Source of the DNA: Salibacteraceae bacterium
GTDB lineage: Bacteria > Bacteroidota > Bacteroidia > Flavobacteriales_G > Salibacteraceae
Assembly (NCBI GenBank): GCA_023262195.1
Contig: JALRDM010000178.1
Coordinates: 1-11,530 of the forward strand
DNA: 11,530 nucleotides
Reading direction: 5' to 3'
In this document: piece after piece, positions 1 to 6,436 of the stretch
Layout: every line of letters starts with the position of its first letter
Numbering within the stretch: the stretch's first letter is position 1
The notes under the pieces: model-generated
Database searches by the model: none
Told to the model about the DNA's origin: nothing
What the model saw: only the letters and a program-made list of their open reading frames with translations
Program-made: the position numbers and the translations under genes

Positions 1-443
1 CTTCAGTTGAGTATGACTCACTGCGCTGGAGTACTGGTGAAACCAATGAACTATTCATACCAAAAGCCTCTGGTTCATACACCGTAGAAGTGTTCGCTCC
101 GCCATGCTCTGCCGAATTTACTGCTGTGGTTGACTCGGTAGTTTGTCCAATTAACTGCGACCCGTATTTCCCGAATGTCTTTAGCCCGAACAATGATGGC
201 ATTAACGATTTCTTTGAATCCAGTATCGATCACACTGATTGTGGACATTCAGAAATGAACCTGCAAATTTTTAATCGTTGGGGTAATTTATTGTTTAGCG
301 CACAACATCTAACCGAACCTAAGTGGGACGGTGTTTCCAATGGTACGCCTGCTACGGAAGGAGTATATTACTACGTGTTTGATGCGCTTGACGCCAGCGG
401 AAAGGCATATCGATTAAATGGATATTTTCATTTGAAGCGATAA
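1..443 (+). CDS. T9SS type B sorting-domain protein, C-terminal part (5' end outside window)
   Basis: The reading frame is open from the left edge of the window (codons in phase with position 3) to TAA at 441-443, so only the last 146 or so residues of a longer protein are visible. The final 95 residues form the gliding-motility-associated C-terminal domain: CDPYFPNVFSPNNDG, then LQIFNRWGN, EGVYYYVF and the end NGYFHLKR. In Bacteroidota this domain directs proteins through the type IX secretion system to the outside or cell surface and is usually removed. The protein is a paralog of the one at 1265-3820, which lies exactly 3377 bases further on. The tails differ at many residues but share an 84-base stretch of identical DNA. 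The GTG at 90 is internal and not a start. The sorting domain is clear; the function of the whole protein cannot be judged. Confidence 0.9.
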   Translation, partial: SVEYDSLRWSTGETNELFIPKASGSYTVEVFAPPCSAEFTAVVDSVVCPINCDPYFPNVFSPNNDGINDFFESSIDHTDCGHSEMNLQIFNRWGNLLFSAQHLTEPKWDGVSNGTPATEGVYYYVFDALDASGKAYRLNGYFHLKR

Positions 444-444
444 C

Positions 445-630
445 GTGGACAACGATTTCTTCGATCAAGTTTATCAAGTAGTCAGGCTCATCCCCTATGG
501 GCGGGTAACGAGCTACGGTGCCATAGGCAAATACCTTGGGGCCGCACGCTCAGCGCGCATGGTGGGCTGGGCTATGAATAATGCGCACGGACAAAAACCG
601 TCTGTGCCTGCACACATTTGTGATTATTAG
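445..630 (+). pseudogene. Truncated alkyltransferase-like (ATL/MGMT-family) gene, 5' half only
   Basis: Starting at GTG 445, one base after the upstream stop, this frame encodes 61 residues. The first 57 codons match the complete gene at 3822-4154. By hand count 20 of 171 bases differ, with 15 codons changed silently and 2 changing the residue. Homology ends at base 615, right after Pro-Ala-His of the active-site loop; four unrelated codons (Ile-Cys-Asp-Tyr) and TAG follow. The winged-helix segment (RVTSYGAIGKYLG) remains, but the rest of the active-site loop and the C-terminal part are gone, so normal lesion binding is unlikely. One usually conserved proline before the Gly-Arg of this segment is Tyr here. 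The truncation fits the junction of a tandem duplication. It could still be translated as a short peptide. Confidence 0.85.
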
Positions 631-738
631 GGATTTTTTTGATCATTTCGTAATCATAGTATTGGATACACTTAATTTTTGTCCGCTCCTCGATTTTCAC
701 ATAAGTCTGCGTACAAACCTTCCAATACGCATGAGCAA

Positions 739-768
739 TTGAATATTAAAGCCTTTTAATTATCTTTA
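739..768 (+). promoter_or_regulatory. Putative Bacteroidota-type promoter
   Basis: TTG at 739-741 and TATCTTTA at 761-768 are separated by 19 bases. This fits the Bacteroidota -33/-7 consensus (TTG, then TAnnTTTG) with one mismatch in the last base. It lies 25 bases before the ATG at 794, so the transcript would have a short leader. A 7-base inverted repeat (AAGCCTT at 749-755, AAGGCTT at 768-774) spans the -7 box and could be an operator or chance. It would drive the operon 794-4154. Confidence 0.5.
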
Positions 769-793
769 AGGCTTAACTCTAAAGTATTCGATC

Positions 794-1255
794 ATGACTT
801 CACGCTTCTTCGCGCTTCTTTTATTAGTTGTACCAATGCTGGTCTTCAGTCAAGGCGGGCAAACTGGTGTTGTAAACAATACTAATTGCACTTTTTGGGT
901 AACTTTCTACCCCGACAATGGCACGGCCTGCACGCCAGCGACTGCAACGAGTATATGTGTTGCTGCCAATTCAGGTCCAACAACTATTGCAAACCTTGGA
1001 GCAGGAATAGATAACTGTTATTTTATTGTTTATGAAACAGATCCAGGTTGCGCAAATACACCAGCAAATTGCTACGGACCAACGCATTATTTAGGTTTTC
1101 CATCTGGGTCATGTGCAAATTACTCTGGATATCCGGACTTTAAACATAACATTACTTCTAATTGTCCTGGGTGTACTGCTCTTAATCCGACATACGACCT
1201 TGACGTACTTTTCGTATCTGGATCTACTAGCGATTTTATTTTGACGATAAACTAA
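794..1255 (+). CDS. Small cysteine-rich secreted protein, function unknown
   Basis: This encodes 153 residues from ATG 794 to TAA 1253-1255. The start MTSRFFALLLLVVPMLVFSQ is a classic signal peptide with probable cleavage near Ser-Gln, so the product leaves the cytoplasm. The mature part of about 134 residues has nine cysteines and is rich in Asn, Thr, Gly and Pro, with few charges; it begins GVVNNTNCTFWVTFY and looks like a disulfide-stabilised beta-structured protein. It has no type IX sorting tail, so export beyond the periplasm is not shown. The sorting-domain gene at 1265 follows after nine bases, so the two are probably co-transcribed. I do not recognise the family. If the tandem-duplication model is right, a paralog should lie left of the window. 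Confidence 0.75.
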   Translation: MTSRFFALLLLVVPMLVFSQGGQTGVVNNTNCTFWVTFYPDNGTACTPATATSICVAANSGPTTIANLGAGIDNCYFIVYETDPGCANTPANCYGPTHYLGFPSGSCANYSGYPDFKHNITSNCPGCTALNPTYDLDVLFVSGSTSDFILTIN

Positions 1256-1264
1256 ATAATCAAA

Positions 1265-3820
1265 TTGATTGCAAATCAACATGTATCCAACTTCATTGTC
1301 GGAGTTTGCTCAGGATGGATGATATTAGTTTTAACCTCAAACAGTGCCGCTCAAGGTCCGACTTCAAATTGGTTTTTTGGCAACCAAGCAGCATTCAAAT
1401 TCACAGACTACCAACCTGTAAACTTACCAAACAGCTCGGCAATGTCTGCAGGTCACGGAGTTGCTACGGTATCCAATATTCGTGGGGAACTGGAATATTA
1501 TGCTCAACCAGAAATTGCCTACAATAGGCAACATCAAATTGTTCACAATGGCGACAATCTAAATGGTATTCAGGTAAGCTGGCAGGGAGCAATGTTGATT
1601 CCACATATGGCAGATCCAAATCGGCATTTTTTGATTACTAATCAATTTTTATCTGGCTTTGGAGGTACGGGGCACTATTACCATCAAATCAAAAAGACAT
1701 GGAAATATCCTACGGGAGAGATTATGCCATCGGACAAAAATTTGTTCTTTTCTGATAGTACCGGTGAGCGCCTCACCGCTGTACACCATGCCAACGGTCG
1801 CCATATCTGGCTCATTGTGAGGTATCCCAACTCAGATTCAATTGGAGCGTTTTTACTTACAGAACTTGGCGTTCAGCAGCCCCCTGTCATCTCTTACTCG
1901 AGTGTCCCCGACACCAACCAGCCTCGTGGGCAAATGAAAGCTTCCCCAAGAGGAGATTTTCTAGGAGAGAATATACAGGGCAGTAGCGCTGCTGGTGAGA
2001 ATATCGGCATGCTACACCGATTCGACCGTGCCACAGGTAAAGCCAGCAGCACATTGATTTTACCTGCATTTGACTCTACGGTTGTGAATTACCCTCAAAT
2101 GGGCTGTGAGTTTTCTCAATCGAGCAATAATTTCTTCATGACCTTTGGATCTCCCTTGGAAGGCTTGCTACAATATTCAATTGTAAACTATGACTCTTTG
2201 TCTGTGAATGCATCACGATTCTTCCATCAAGTTGTAGCAAATGGCCGGAGCATGCAGATTGGAATTGACAGTAAGATCTATATTTCAAACTCGGGAGCCA
2301 ATATACTGTGCATAGAAAATCCTGATGCACCTGCTGCACAATTGATTGTGAATGACTCTGCACTCAGTGTTGCTCCAGGCAATCCAGGTAGTGGCCTCCC
2401 TGATTTTGTGCAAACATTTTTTCATCCCGCTTATTTTGATTACAGCCGAGCTTGTAGCCATGAACCCATGAAGTTTTGGTCGCGTAATGGCAATGTAGAT
2501 AGCGTATTGTGGGATTTTGGGGATCCCGCCAGTGGTGCATTCAATTCGAGTACTCAAATAAATCCAACGCACAGTTTTACTTCTAAGGACACCTTCGGGG
2601 TTACCTTATGGACCTATCATAATGGTTCCATTGATTCTTTTTATCGTGAAATAGTGTTGTATGAACCTCCATCGCTGAGTGATGTCGACTCCATTTACGC
2701 GGGCTGTGCAGGTCAACCGTTGGAGGTGACCATTCCGCTGACCAATGAATACACAGGGGTGCTCTGGGAAGACAGCCTGCAGGATGCGCAGCGGATTTTT
2801 ACCGAACCAACCGTCACCAAGGTCATCATTTATAATTTTTGCGACACCATCACCGCTCCAGTTCGGGTCGAGTTTGATACCGCCCCACAAATTGAGCTGG
2901 GCAATGACACAATATTTTGTGGTGGATTAGCTGCGATTTCACCAAAACTTGTGGATGCACGACTCGTTTGGTGGTCTAATGGCGATACTGGATTCAGCAC
3001 CATGGTTGACGATACCGGATCCTATACCGCCTTTGCAGGCAACGGCTGCGATACGGTCTCTGATGACATCCGTTTATTCAGGCCAACACCCCCAACTCGA
3101 GTTGGCAATTCAACTATAGACACCTGCATCGATTTGTCTGAGGCGGTTCCTTTACCATTGGTTCCCGATGGCATTAAACAATTGGTTTATAATCGAATTG
3201 GCGAAAACGTGGATGAGTTTTTTGACTTCGGTATCGATACCTATAACATCGTGAGAGCCTCTGCTTGCGATACAGTAATTGACACTTTCTACACCTCGAT
3301 TTCTGTTGTTCCTGAAGGGGTTATTAACCAAATTGGCGGATGGTGTTTGCCCGATGGGCTTTCTCTGGCCTTTGAGGCTTCGGTAGAATATGACTCCCTC
3401 CGATGGAGCTCTGGTGAAAATGCTCAAATTATAGCGCCTAAATCTTCCGGAAGATACTCTGTTGAGGTGTTCGCTCCACCATGTTCTGCCAGTTTCATCA
3501 CCTCTGTAGACTCGGTAGTTTGTCCAATTAACTGCGACCCGTATTTCCCGAATGTCTTTAGCCCGAACAATGATGGCATTAACGATTTCTTTACAGCCAA
3601 TATTGATCATGTCGCCTGTGGGCATTCAGAAATGACACTACAAATTTTCAATCGATGGGGAAATATGTTGGTCAACCTGAGAAATGTTGAGGAATTGCAA
3701 TGGGATGGATTTGTAAATGGATCCCCTGCTTCTGAAGGAGTGTACTTTTATATCTTCACTGCTAAGGATGCCAGTAACAAGGATTACCAGCTGAATGGAT
3801 ATTTTCACCTGAAGCGATAG
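1265..3820 (+). CDS. Large secreted protein with PKD-like domain and T9SS type B sorting domain
   Basis: This encodes 851 residues. TTG 1265 is chosen because it supplies a full signal peptide (hydrophobic segment around residues 10-30, probable cleavage after Ser-Ala-Ala) and an in-frame stop lies just upstream at 1253; the next ATG, at 1319, would leave a clipped signal. Mature residues 31-380 start SNWFFGNQAAFKF, as in many flavobacterial surface proteins, and are probably a beta-propeller-like repeat region (inference). Around residues 385-465 a PKD-like domain is visible (VLWDFGDP, then NPTHSF and FGVTLW). Further beta-sandwich-like segments follow. Residues 757-851 are the type B sorting domain (CDPYFPNVFSPNNDGIND, IFNRWGN, GVYFYIF, GYFHLKR). 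The product is likely exported by the type IX system and displayed or released as an adhesin-like protein. Its ligand is unknown. Confidence 0.9.
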   Translation: MIANQHVSNFIVGVCSGWMILVLTSNSAAQGPTSNWFFGNQAAFKFTDYQPVNLPNSSAMSAGHGVATVSNIRGELEYYAQPEIAYNRQHQIVHNGDNLNGIQVSWQGAMLIPHMADPNRHFLITNQFLSGFGGTGHYYHQIKKTWKYPTGEIMPSDKNLFFSDSTGERLTAVHHANGRHIWLIVRYPNSDSIGAFLLTELGVQQPPVISYSSVPDTNQPRGQMKASPRGDFLGENIQGSSAAGENIGMLHRFDRATGKASSTLILPAFDSTVVNYPQMGCEFSQSSNNFFMTFGSPLEGLLQYSIVNYDSLSVNASRFFHQVVANGRSMQIGIDSKIYISNSGANILCIENPDAPAAQLIVNDSALSVAPGNPGSGLPDFVQTFFHPAYFDYSRACSHEPMKFWSRNGNVDSVLWDFGDPASGAFNSSTQINPTHSFTSKDTFGVTLWTYHNGSIDSFYREIVLYEPPSLSDVDSIYAGCAGQPLEVTIPLTNEYTGVLWEDSLQDAQRIFTEPTVTKVIIYNFCDTITAPVRVEFDTAPQIELGNDTIFCGGLAAISPKLVDARLVWWSNGDTGFSTMVDDTGSYTAFAGNGCDTVSDDIRLFRPTPPTRVGNSTIDTCIDLSEAVPLPLVPDGIKQLVYNRIGENVDEFFDFGIDTYNIVRASACDTVIDTFYTSISVVPEGVINQIGGWCLPDGLSLAFEASVEYDSLRWSSGENAQIIAPKSSGRYSVEVFAPPCSASFITSVDSVVCPINCDPYFPNVFSPNNDGINDFFTANIDHVACGHSEMTLQIFNRWGNMLVNLRNVEELQWDGFVNGSPASEGVYFYIFTAKDASNKDYQLNGYFHLKR

Positions 3821-3821
3821 C

Positions 3822-4154
3822 GTGGATAACGATTTCTTCGATCAAGTTTATCAAGTGGTGCGGCTCATCCCTCCAGGGAGGGTGACGAGCTACGGTGCTA
3901 TCGGGAAATACCTTGGGGCAGCACGCTCAGCACGCATGGTGGGCTGGGCAATGAATAATGCCCATGGACAAAAACTATCTGTGCCTGCACACCGCGTGGT
4001 CAATCGACAAGGACTCCTTACAGGAAAAATGCATTTCGAAACGCCTGTTCAAATGGCGGAGCTGCTTGAGGCGGAGGGGGTTCGGGTGAAAAATGATCAG
4101 ATCGTTGATTTTCAATCCGTGTTTTGGGATCCTGTGATTGAGCTTGAACTGTGA
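3822..4154 (+). CDS. Alkyltransferase-like protein (ATL), MGMT-family DNA-binding protein without the acceptor cysteine
   Basis: This encodes 110 residues from GTG 3822, one base after the upstream stop, to TGA 4152-4154. The protein is the C-terminal, DNA-binding half of O6-alkylguanine-DNA alkyltransferases: RLIPPGRVTSYGAIGKYLGAA (winged helix), ARMVGWAMNNAHG, then VPAHRVVNRQG. In active alkyltransferases the last motif is PCHRV; here alanine replaces the alkyl-accepting cysteine. That defines the ATL subfamily, which binds O6-alkylguanine and flips the base without repairing it, and in studied members hands the lesion to nucleotide excision repair. The length is normal for stand-alone ATLs. 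Coupling to a secreted-protein gene is odd and probably positional, not functional. A second, truncated copy lies at 445-630. The family and the missing cysteine are clear; the handover to excision repair is inferred from homologs. Confidence 0.92.
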   Translation: MDNDFFDQVYQVVRLIPPGRVTSYGAIGKYLGAARSARMVGWAMNNAHGQKLSVPAHRVVNRQGLLTGKMHFETPVQMAELLEAEGVRVKNDQIVDFQSVFWDPVIELEL

Positions 4155-4174
4155 TTAATGCGTTAACGCATTAA
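4155..4174. repeat. Perfect 20-base palindrome at convergent gene ends
   Basis: TTAATGCGTTAACGCATTAA is its own reverse complement. It begins directly after the ATL stop codon and includes the stop and last five codons of the opposing glycosyltransferase gene. As RNA it would form an 8-base-pair stem with a TTAA loop from either strand. It could act as a weak bidirectional terminator or mRNA end barrier, but no T-run follows on either side. Confidence 0.55.
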
Positions 4175-5123
4175 ATACATCCTGCAAATCAATATTAAAA
4201 ACACACCCATCCACATAACCTCGATTGCCAAGCTTACTCGTAGGTCGTTTTTTACATTCTGCTTCTATCATTTGAGAGCCCTCTCCGGGCTGCCATGGGG
4301 CAAAACCAAGTTGGGGCGTAGTAGCAAACCAAAGTGAAATCACCTTCTTTTTTAATGCCGATGCGATGTGCATCATCCCGGTGTCGTGGGTTATAACACA
4401 TTCCGCTTGAGCTATAATACTCGCGCTTTGGCCAATCGAATAAGCACCACAAGCATTGTAAACGTTTTGGCCACACTGTTTGGCAATTTCGGCCCCTCTC
4501 TCTTGGTCTTCTTTGCCCCCGACCAATAACAATGGACGATCAATTTTCTGACAGAGTGCCACGATTTTATCCTTGGGTAAAATCTTGCCTTTCATTTTTC
4601 CTCCAATGGCATAAACCACATAACCAGACCGGAAAGCGGCTGGCAATGTCGAACCTGCGACCTTATCATTTTCAGCAAGGAAAAAATCCAACCCTTTGCC
4701 GTCATCCTCAATACCGAGTGCGGCAACCGCATCAAAACATCGGGTAACAAAATGCCCAATGGGTAGCATTTCTCGCTTTGTATTGACATAAATCCACTTG
4801 GCAAGATTTCGTTTATCCACCGTGAAATTTAGCGCCTTCACCAACCGCTTCACTTGGCCAGATCGAAGATTATTATGCAGGTCTACTGCGTAATCATAGC
4901 GCGTTGAAGCAAGTAAGTCCTTCTGTTCAAATACGCTCTTCTCGATGGTGATTACTCGGTTTAAGTTCGGGTTTGATTCCAATATAGCCGCGTAACCAGA
5001 TTTAGTGATATAATCGATCTCTACTTCACCCTCCAACTGCTGTTTAAGTGCCCTGATGATGGGCGTGGTGAGCACAATGTCCCCAATGGAACTAAATCGA
5101 ATTATGAGTATGCGTGTAAGCAT
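4155..5123 (-). CDS. Glycosyltransferase family 9 protein (heptosyltransferase-like)
   Basis: ATG 5123 gives 322 residues; a GTG 15 bases further upstream is possible but lies inside the repeat cluster 5125-5142 and is less likely. The N-terminus RILIIRFSSIGDIVLTTPIIRAL is the hallmark of family 9 (WaaC/WaaF/RfaF) GT-B transferases, with the Gly-Asp loop near residues 13-14. The C-terminal half holds the nucleotide-sugar signature VITHDTGMMHIASALKKKVISLW (from about residue 243) followed by LGFAPW, as is usual in Bacteroidota members. These enzymes transfer heptose or a related sugar from an ADP-sugar to lipid A-linked core at the inner face of the cytoplasmic membrane. The donor and acceptor cannot be read from the sequence. 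No other lipopolysaccharide gene is adjacent. The stop codon abuts the stop of the convergent ATL gene. Confidence 0.9.
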   Translation of the reverse strand: MLTRILIIRFSSIGDIVLTTPIIRALKQQLEGEVEIDYITKSGYAAILESNPNLNRVITIEKSVFEQKDLLASTRYDYAVDLHNNLRSGQVKRLVKALNFTVDKRNLAKWIYVNTKREMLPIGHFVTRCFDAVAALGIEDDGKGLDFFLAENDKVAGSTLPAAFRSGYVVYAIGGKMKGKILPKDKIVALCQKIDRPLLLVGGKEDQERGAEIAKQCGQNVYNACGAYSIGQSASIIAQAECVITHDTGMMHIASALKKKVISLWFATTPQLGFAPWQPGEGSQMIEAECKKRPTSKLGNRGYVDGCVFNIDLQDVFNALTH

Positions 5124-5124
5124 T

Positions 5125-5142
5125 GCCACGAATGGCACGAAT
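5125..5142. repeat. ATTCGTG repeat pair, inverted orientation
   Basis: Two copies of CACGAAT (reverse complement of ATTCGTG) start at 5127 and 5136, nine bases apart, inside GCCACGAATGGCACGAAT. Read on the other strand the arrangement is ATTCGTG, two bases, ATTCGTG, GC, which mirrors the end of the cluster at 5174-5207. The two clusters can pair as a long hairpin. Confidence 0.7.
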
Positions 5143-5173
5143 TTACGCCAATGGATTGTGCATTACCATAGGT

Positions 5174-5207
5174 CTTGACATTCGTGAAAATTAGTGTAAT
5201 TCGTGGC
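5174..5207. repeat. ATTCGTG repeat triplet, left of the GxxExxY gene
   Basis: CTTGAC is followed by ATTCGTG (5180), ATTAGTG (5190) and ATTCGTG (5199), with start-to-start spacings of 10 and 9 bases. The same leader and spacing recur right of the GxxExxY gene at 5604-5638, so the gene is bracketed by direct repeats of about 34 bases. Confidence 0.75.
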
Positions 5208-5222
5208 CTTATCTGGTAAAGT

Positions 5223-5600
5223 ATGTCAGGATTATTATTCAACCAGGAAGTTTATGACATAATCGGTGCGTGCATGGATGTTCATAATGAGCTTGGGCAT
5301 GGCTTCTTAGAAGTGGTTTATGGTGATGCGCTAATGATAGAATTTGAAAAAAGAGGGATACCGTTCAACCGAGAACAGAAATTCGAAATTGGTTACAAAG
5401 GCCAAGTATTAGCACATCAATACTATACCGACTTTGTGGTATTCGACAAAATCATTCTAGAGTTGAAGGCTGCGTCATATATCGTTGATGAACACATTGC
5501 CCAAACTCTTAATTATGTGAAGGCTTCCAATCTTCAGCTCGGACTAATCGTCAATTTCGGCCGTGAAAAAATGGAGTATAAAAGGCTAATCTATTCTTAA
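5223..5600 (+). CDS. GxxExxY family protein (PD-(D/E)XK nuclease-like)
   Basis: This encodes 125 residues from ATG 5223 to TAA 5598-5600, the usual length of the family. The naming motif is present as GFLEVVY (Gly27, Glu30, Tyr33). It is followed by the acid-rich core YYTDFVVFDKIILELKA with Asp70 and Glu80-Leu-Lys82, and by HIAQTLNYVKAS near residues 91-102. The Glu30/Asp70/Glu80-x-Lys82 layout matches a PD-(D/E)XK nuclease fold, the basis on which the family (PDDEXK_3) is grouped; its biochemical role is unknown. The gene stands alone between unrelated housekeeping genes and is enclosed by ATTCGTG repeat clusters on both sides, so gene and repeats look like one inserted unit. The family call is firm; nuclease activity and mobility are inferences. 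Confidence 0.9.
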   Translation: MSGLLFNQEVYDIIGACMDVHNELGHGFLEVVYGDALMIEFEKRGIPFNREQKFEIGYKGQVLAHQYYTDFVVFDKIILELKAASYIVDEHIAQTLNYVKASNLQLGLIVNFGREKMEYKRLIYS

Positions 5601-5603
5601 AGA

Positions 5604-5638
5604 CTTGACTATTCGCGTGCATTCGTGACATTCGCGGA
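5604..5638. repeat. ATTCGTG repeat triplet, right of the GxxExxY gene
   Basis: CTTGAC and one extra T precede ATTCGCG (5611), ATTCGTG (5621) and ATTCGCG (5630). Spacings are 10 and 9 bases, as on the left side at 5180, 5190 and 5199. The cluster fills most of the gap between the GxxExxY stop and the tatD start, so that gap shows no clear promoter for the operon that follows. Confidence 0.75.
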
Positions 5639-5647
5639 ACACTCTTT

Positions 5648-6436
5648 ATGTTAATCGATTCACATACCCATATTTATCACGAAAACTTCGAGGAAGATTT
5701 TGATGAAATGATTGCGCGCGCGCAAAGCGGAGGTATAGGTTATTTCTTGATGCCTGCCATTGATTCAGAATACCATGAAGCCATGCATGGTGCAGCAGAG
5801 CGGCTTGAGCAAGCCATACCCATGATGGGCGTACATCCGTGTTCAATAAAATCAAATTTTCAAGAAGAACTCGATATCGCGAAAGGATACCTTTTCGAGA
5901 ATCCAGAAAAATATTGTGCCGTAGGGGAAATCGGAATTGACCTTTACTGGGATAAGACCACGCTTGATATCCAAATTGAAGCTTTCGAAACGCAAATTGA
6001 ATGGGCCAAACAACTGGGCAAACCTATTGTAATTCATGTGCGGGATGCCTTTAACGAAACCTTGAAAGTCATCGATCGACTAAACGATGACAACCTCACC
6101 GGTGTGTTTCATTGCTTTACCGGGACCAAAGAACAAGCGGAGCATATCATCAACTATGGTGGGTTTAAGTTGGGTATTGGAGGTGTGGTCACTTTTAAGA
6201 ATGGTAAAATCGATCAATTCATTAGCGAGATTGGATTGGACCACCTCATTCTGGAAACGGACGCACCATATCTGGCTCCCAAACCGCATCGGGGAAAAAG
6301 AAATGAGCCCGCTTACGTGGCTCTAGTCGCAGAAAAATTAGCATCTTGCTATGGTGTTTCAGTGCACGAAATCATTGAAACCACAACTGAAAACTGCAGA
6401 AACCTATTTTACCTTGAATTCCCATCCTATGCGTAG
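5648..6436 (+). CDS. tatD: TatD family metal-dependent hydrolase (DNase)
   Basis: This encodes 262 residues, the normal family length. All metal-binding positions of the TIM-barrel amidohydrolase fold are visible: His6-x-His8 (DSHTHIYH), Glu94 in VGEIGID, His130 in VIHVRDA, His155 in FHCFTG and Asp205 in LETDAPYLAP. TatD proteins are divalent-metal 3'-5' exonucleases linked to DNA repair and turnover of damaged DNA in the cytoplasm; despite the name they do not take part in Tat transport. It is the first gene of an operon and its 3' end overlaps the porin gene by eight bases. The intact active site suggests a working enzyme. The paralog (TatD, YcfH or YjjV type) cannot be decided here. Confidence 0.93.
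   Translation: MLIDSHTHIYHENFEEDFDEMIARAQSGGIGYFLMPAIDSEYHEAMHGAAERLEQAIPMMGVHPCSIKSNFQEELDIAKGYLFENPEKYCAVGEIGIDLYWDKTTLDIQIEAFETQIEWAKQLGKPIVIHVRDAFNETLKVIDRLNDDNLTGVFHCFTGTKEQAEHIINYGGFKLGIGGVVTFKNGKIDQFISEIGLDHLILETDAPYLAPKPHRGKRNEPAYVALVAEKLASCYGVSVHEIIETTTENCRNLFYLEFPSYA

Larger units (their letters stand above)
132..3992. repeat. Imperfect tandem duplication, offset 3377 bases (copies 1-615 and 3378-3992)
   Basis: Bases 1-615 align with 3378-3992 at a constant offset of 3377 without a net indel over the parts checked: Val-Glu-Tyr at 6, the identical tract at 132, the ATL start at 445 and the break at 615. Bases 132-215 and 3509-3592 are identical over 84 bases, whereas flanking sequence is clearly diverged (about 88% identity in the ATL part, lower in the sorting-domain gene). 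The right boundary is sharp at 615/3992; the left boundary lies outside the window. A simple tandem duplication would have the unit 616-3992. Confidence 0.85.

Noticed and set aside
616..738. Inverted pairs (TGATTA/TAATCA and GTATTGG/CCAATAC) as a riboswitch or terminator.
   Set aside because: The stems are six or seven bases with long loops, and no recognisable aptamer or T-run follows them.
3152..3625. A 157-codon open frame on the minus strand.
   Set aside because: It lies wholly inside the sorting-domain gene, has no signal or motif, and covers the well-conserved type B domain on the other strand.
1..3992. The duplication as an assembly artefact.
   Set aside because: The copies differ by about 12% in the ATL part and more in the sorting-domain part, mostly at silent sites, so they are real diverged copies; only the 84-base identical tract could mislead an assembler.
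445..4154. Treating the two MGMT-family genes as active O6-alkylguanine-DNA methyltransferases (ogt/ada type).
   Set aside because: Both encode Pro-Ala-His where the acceptor cysteine must be, and the left one is truncated. They are ATL type.
5124..5138. A GTG start at 5138 for the family 9 glycosyltransferase.
   Set aside because: The extra residues are encoded by the ATTCGTG repeat cluster, and the family motif begins immediately after ATG 5123.
5125..5638. ATTCGTG clusters as a CRISPR array.
   Set aside because: The units are only seven bases with 2-3 base gaps, without spacers of 25-40 bases, and no cas gene is near.
6351..6428. An upstream GTG start for the porin, adding 26 residues.
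   Set aside because: It would place a polar extension before a clean signal peptide and overlap tatD by 86 bases; ATG 6429 is the better start.
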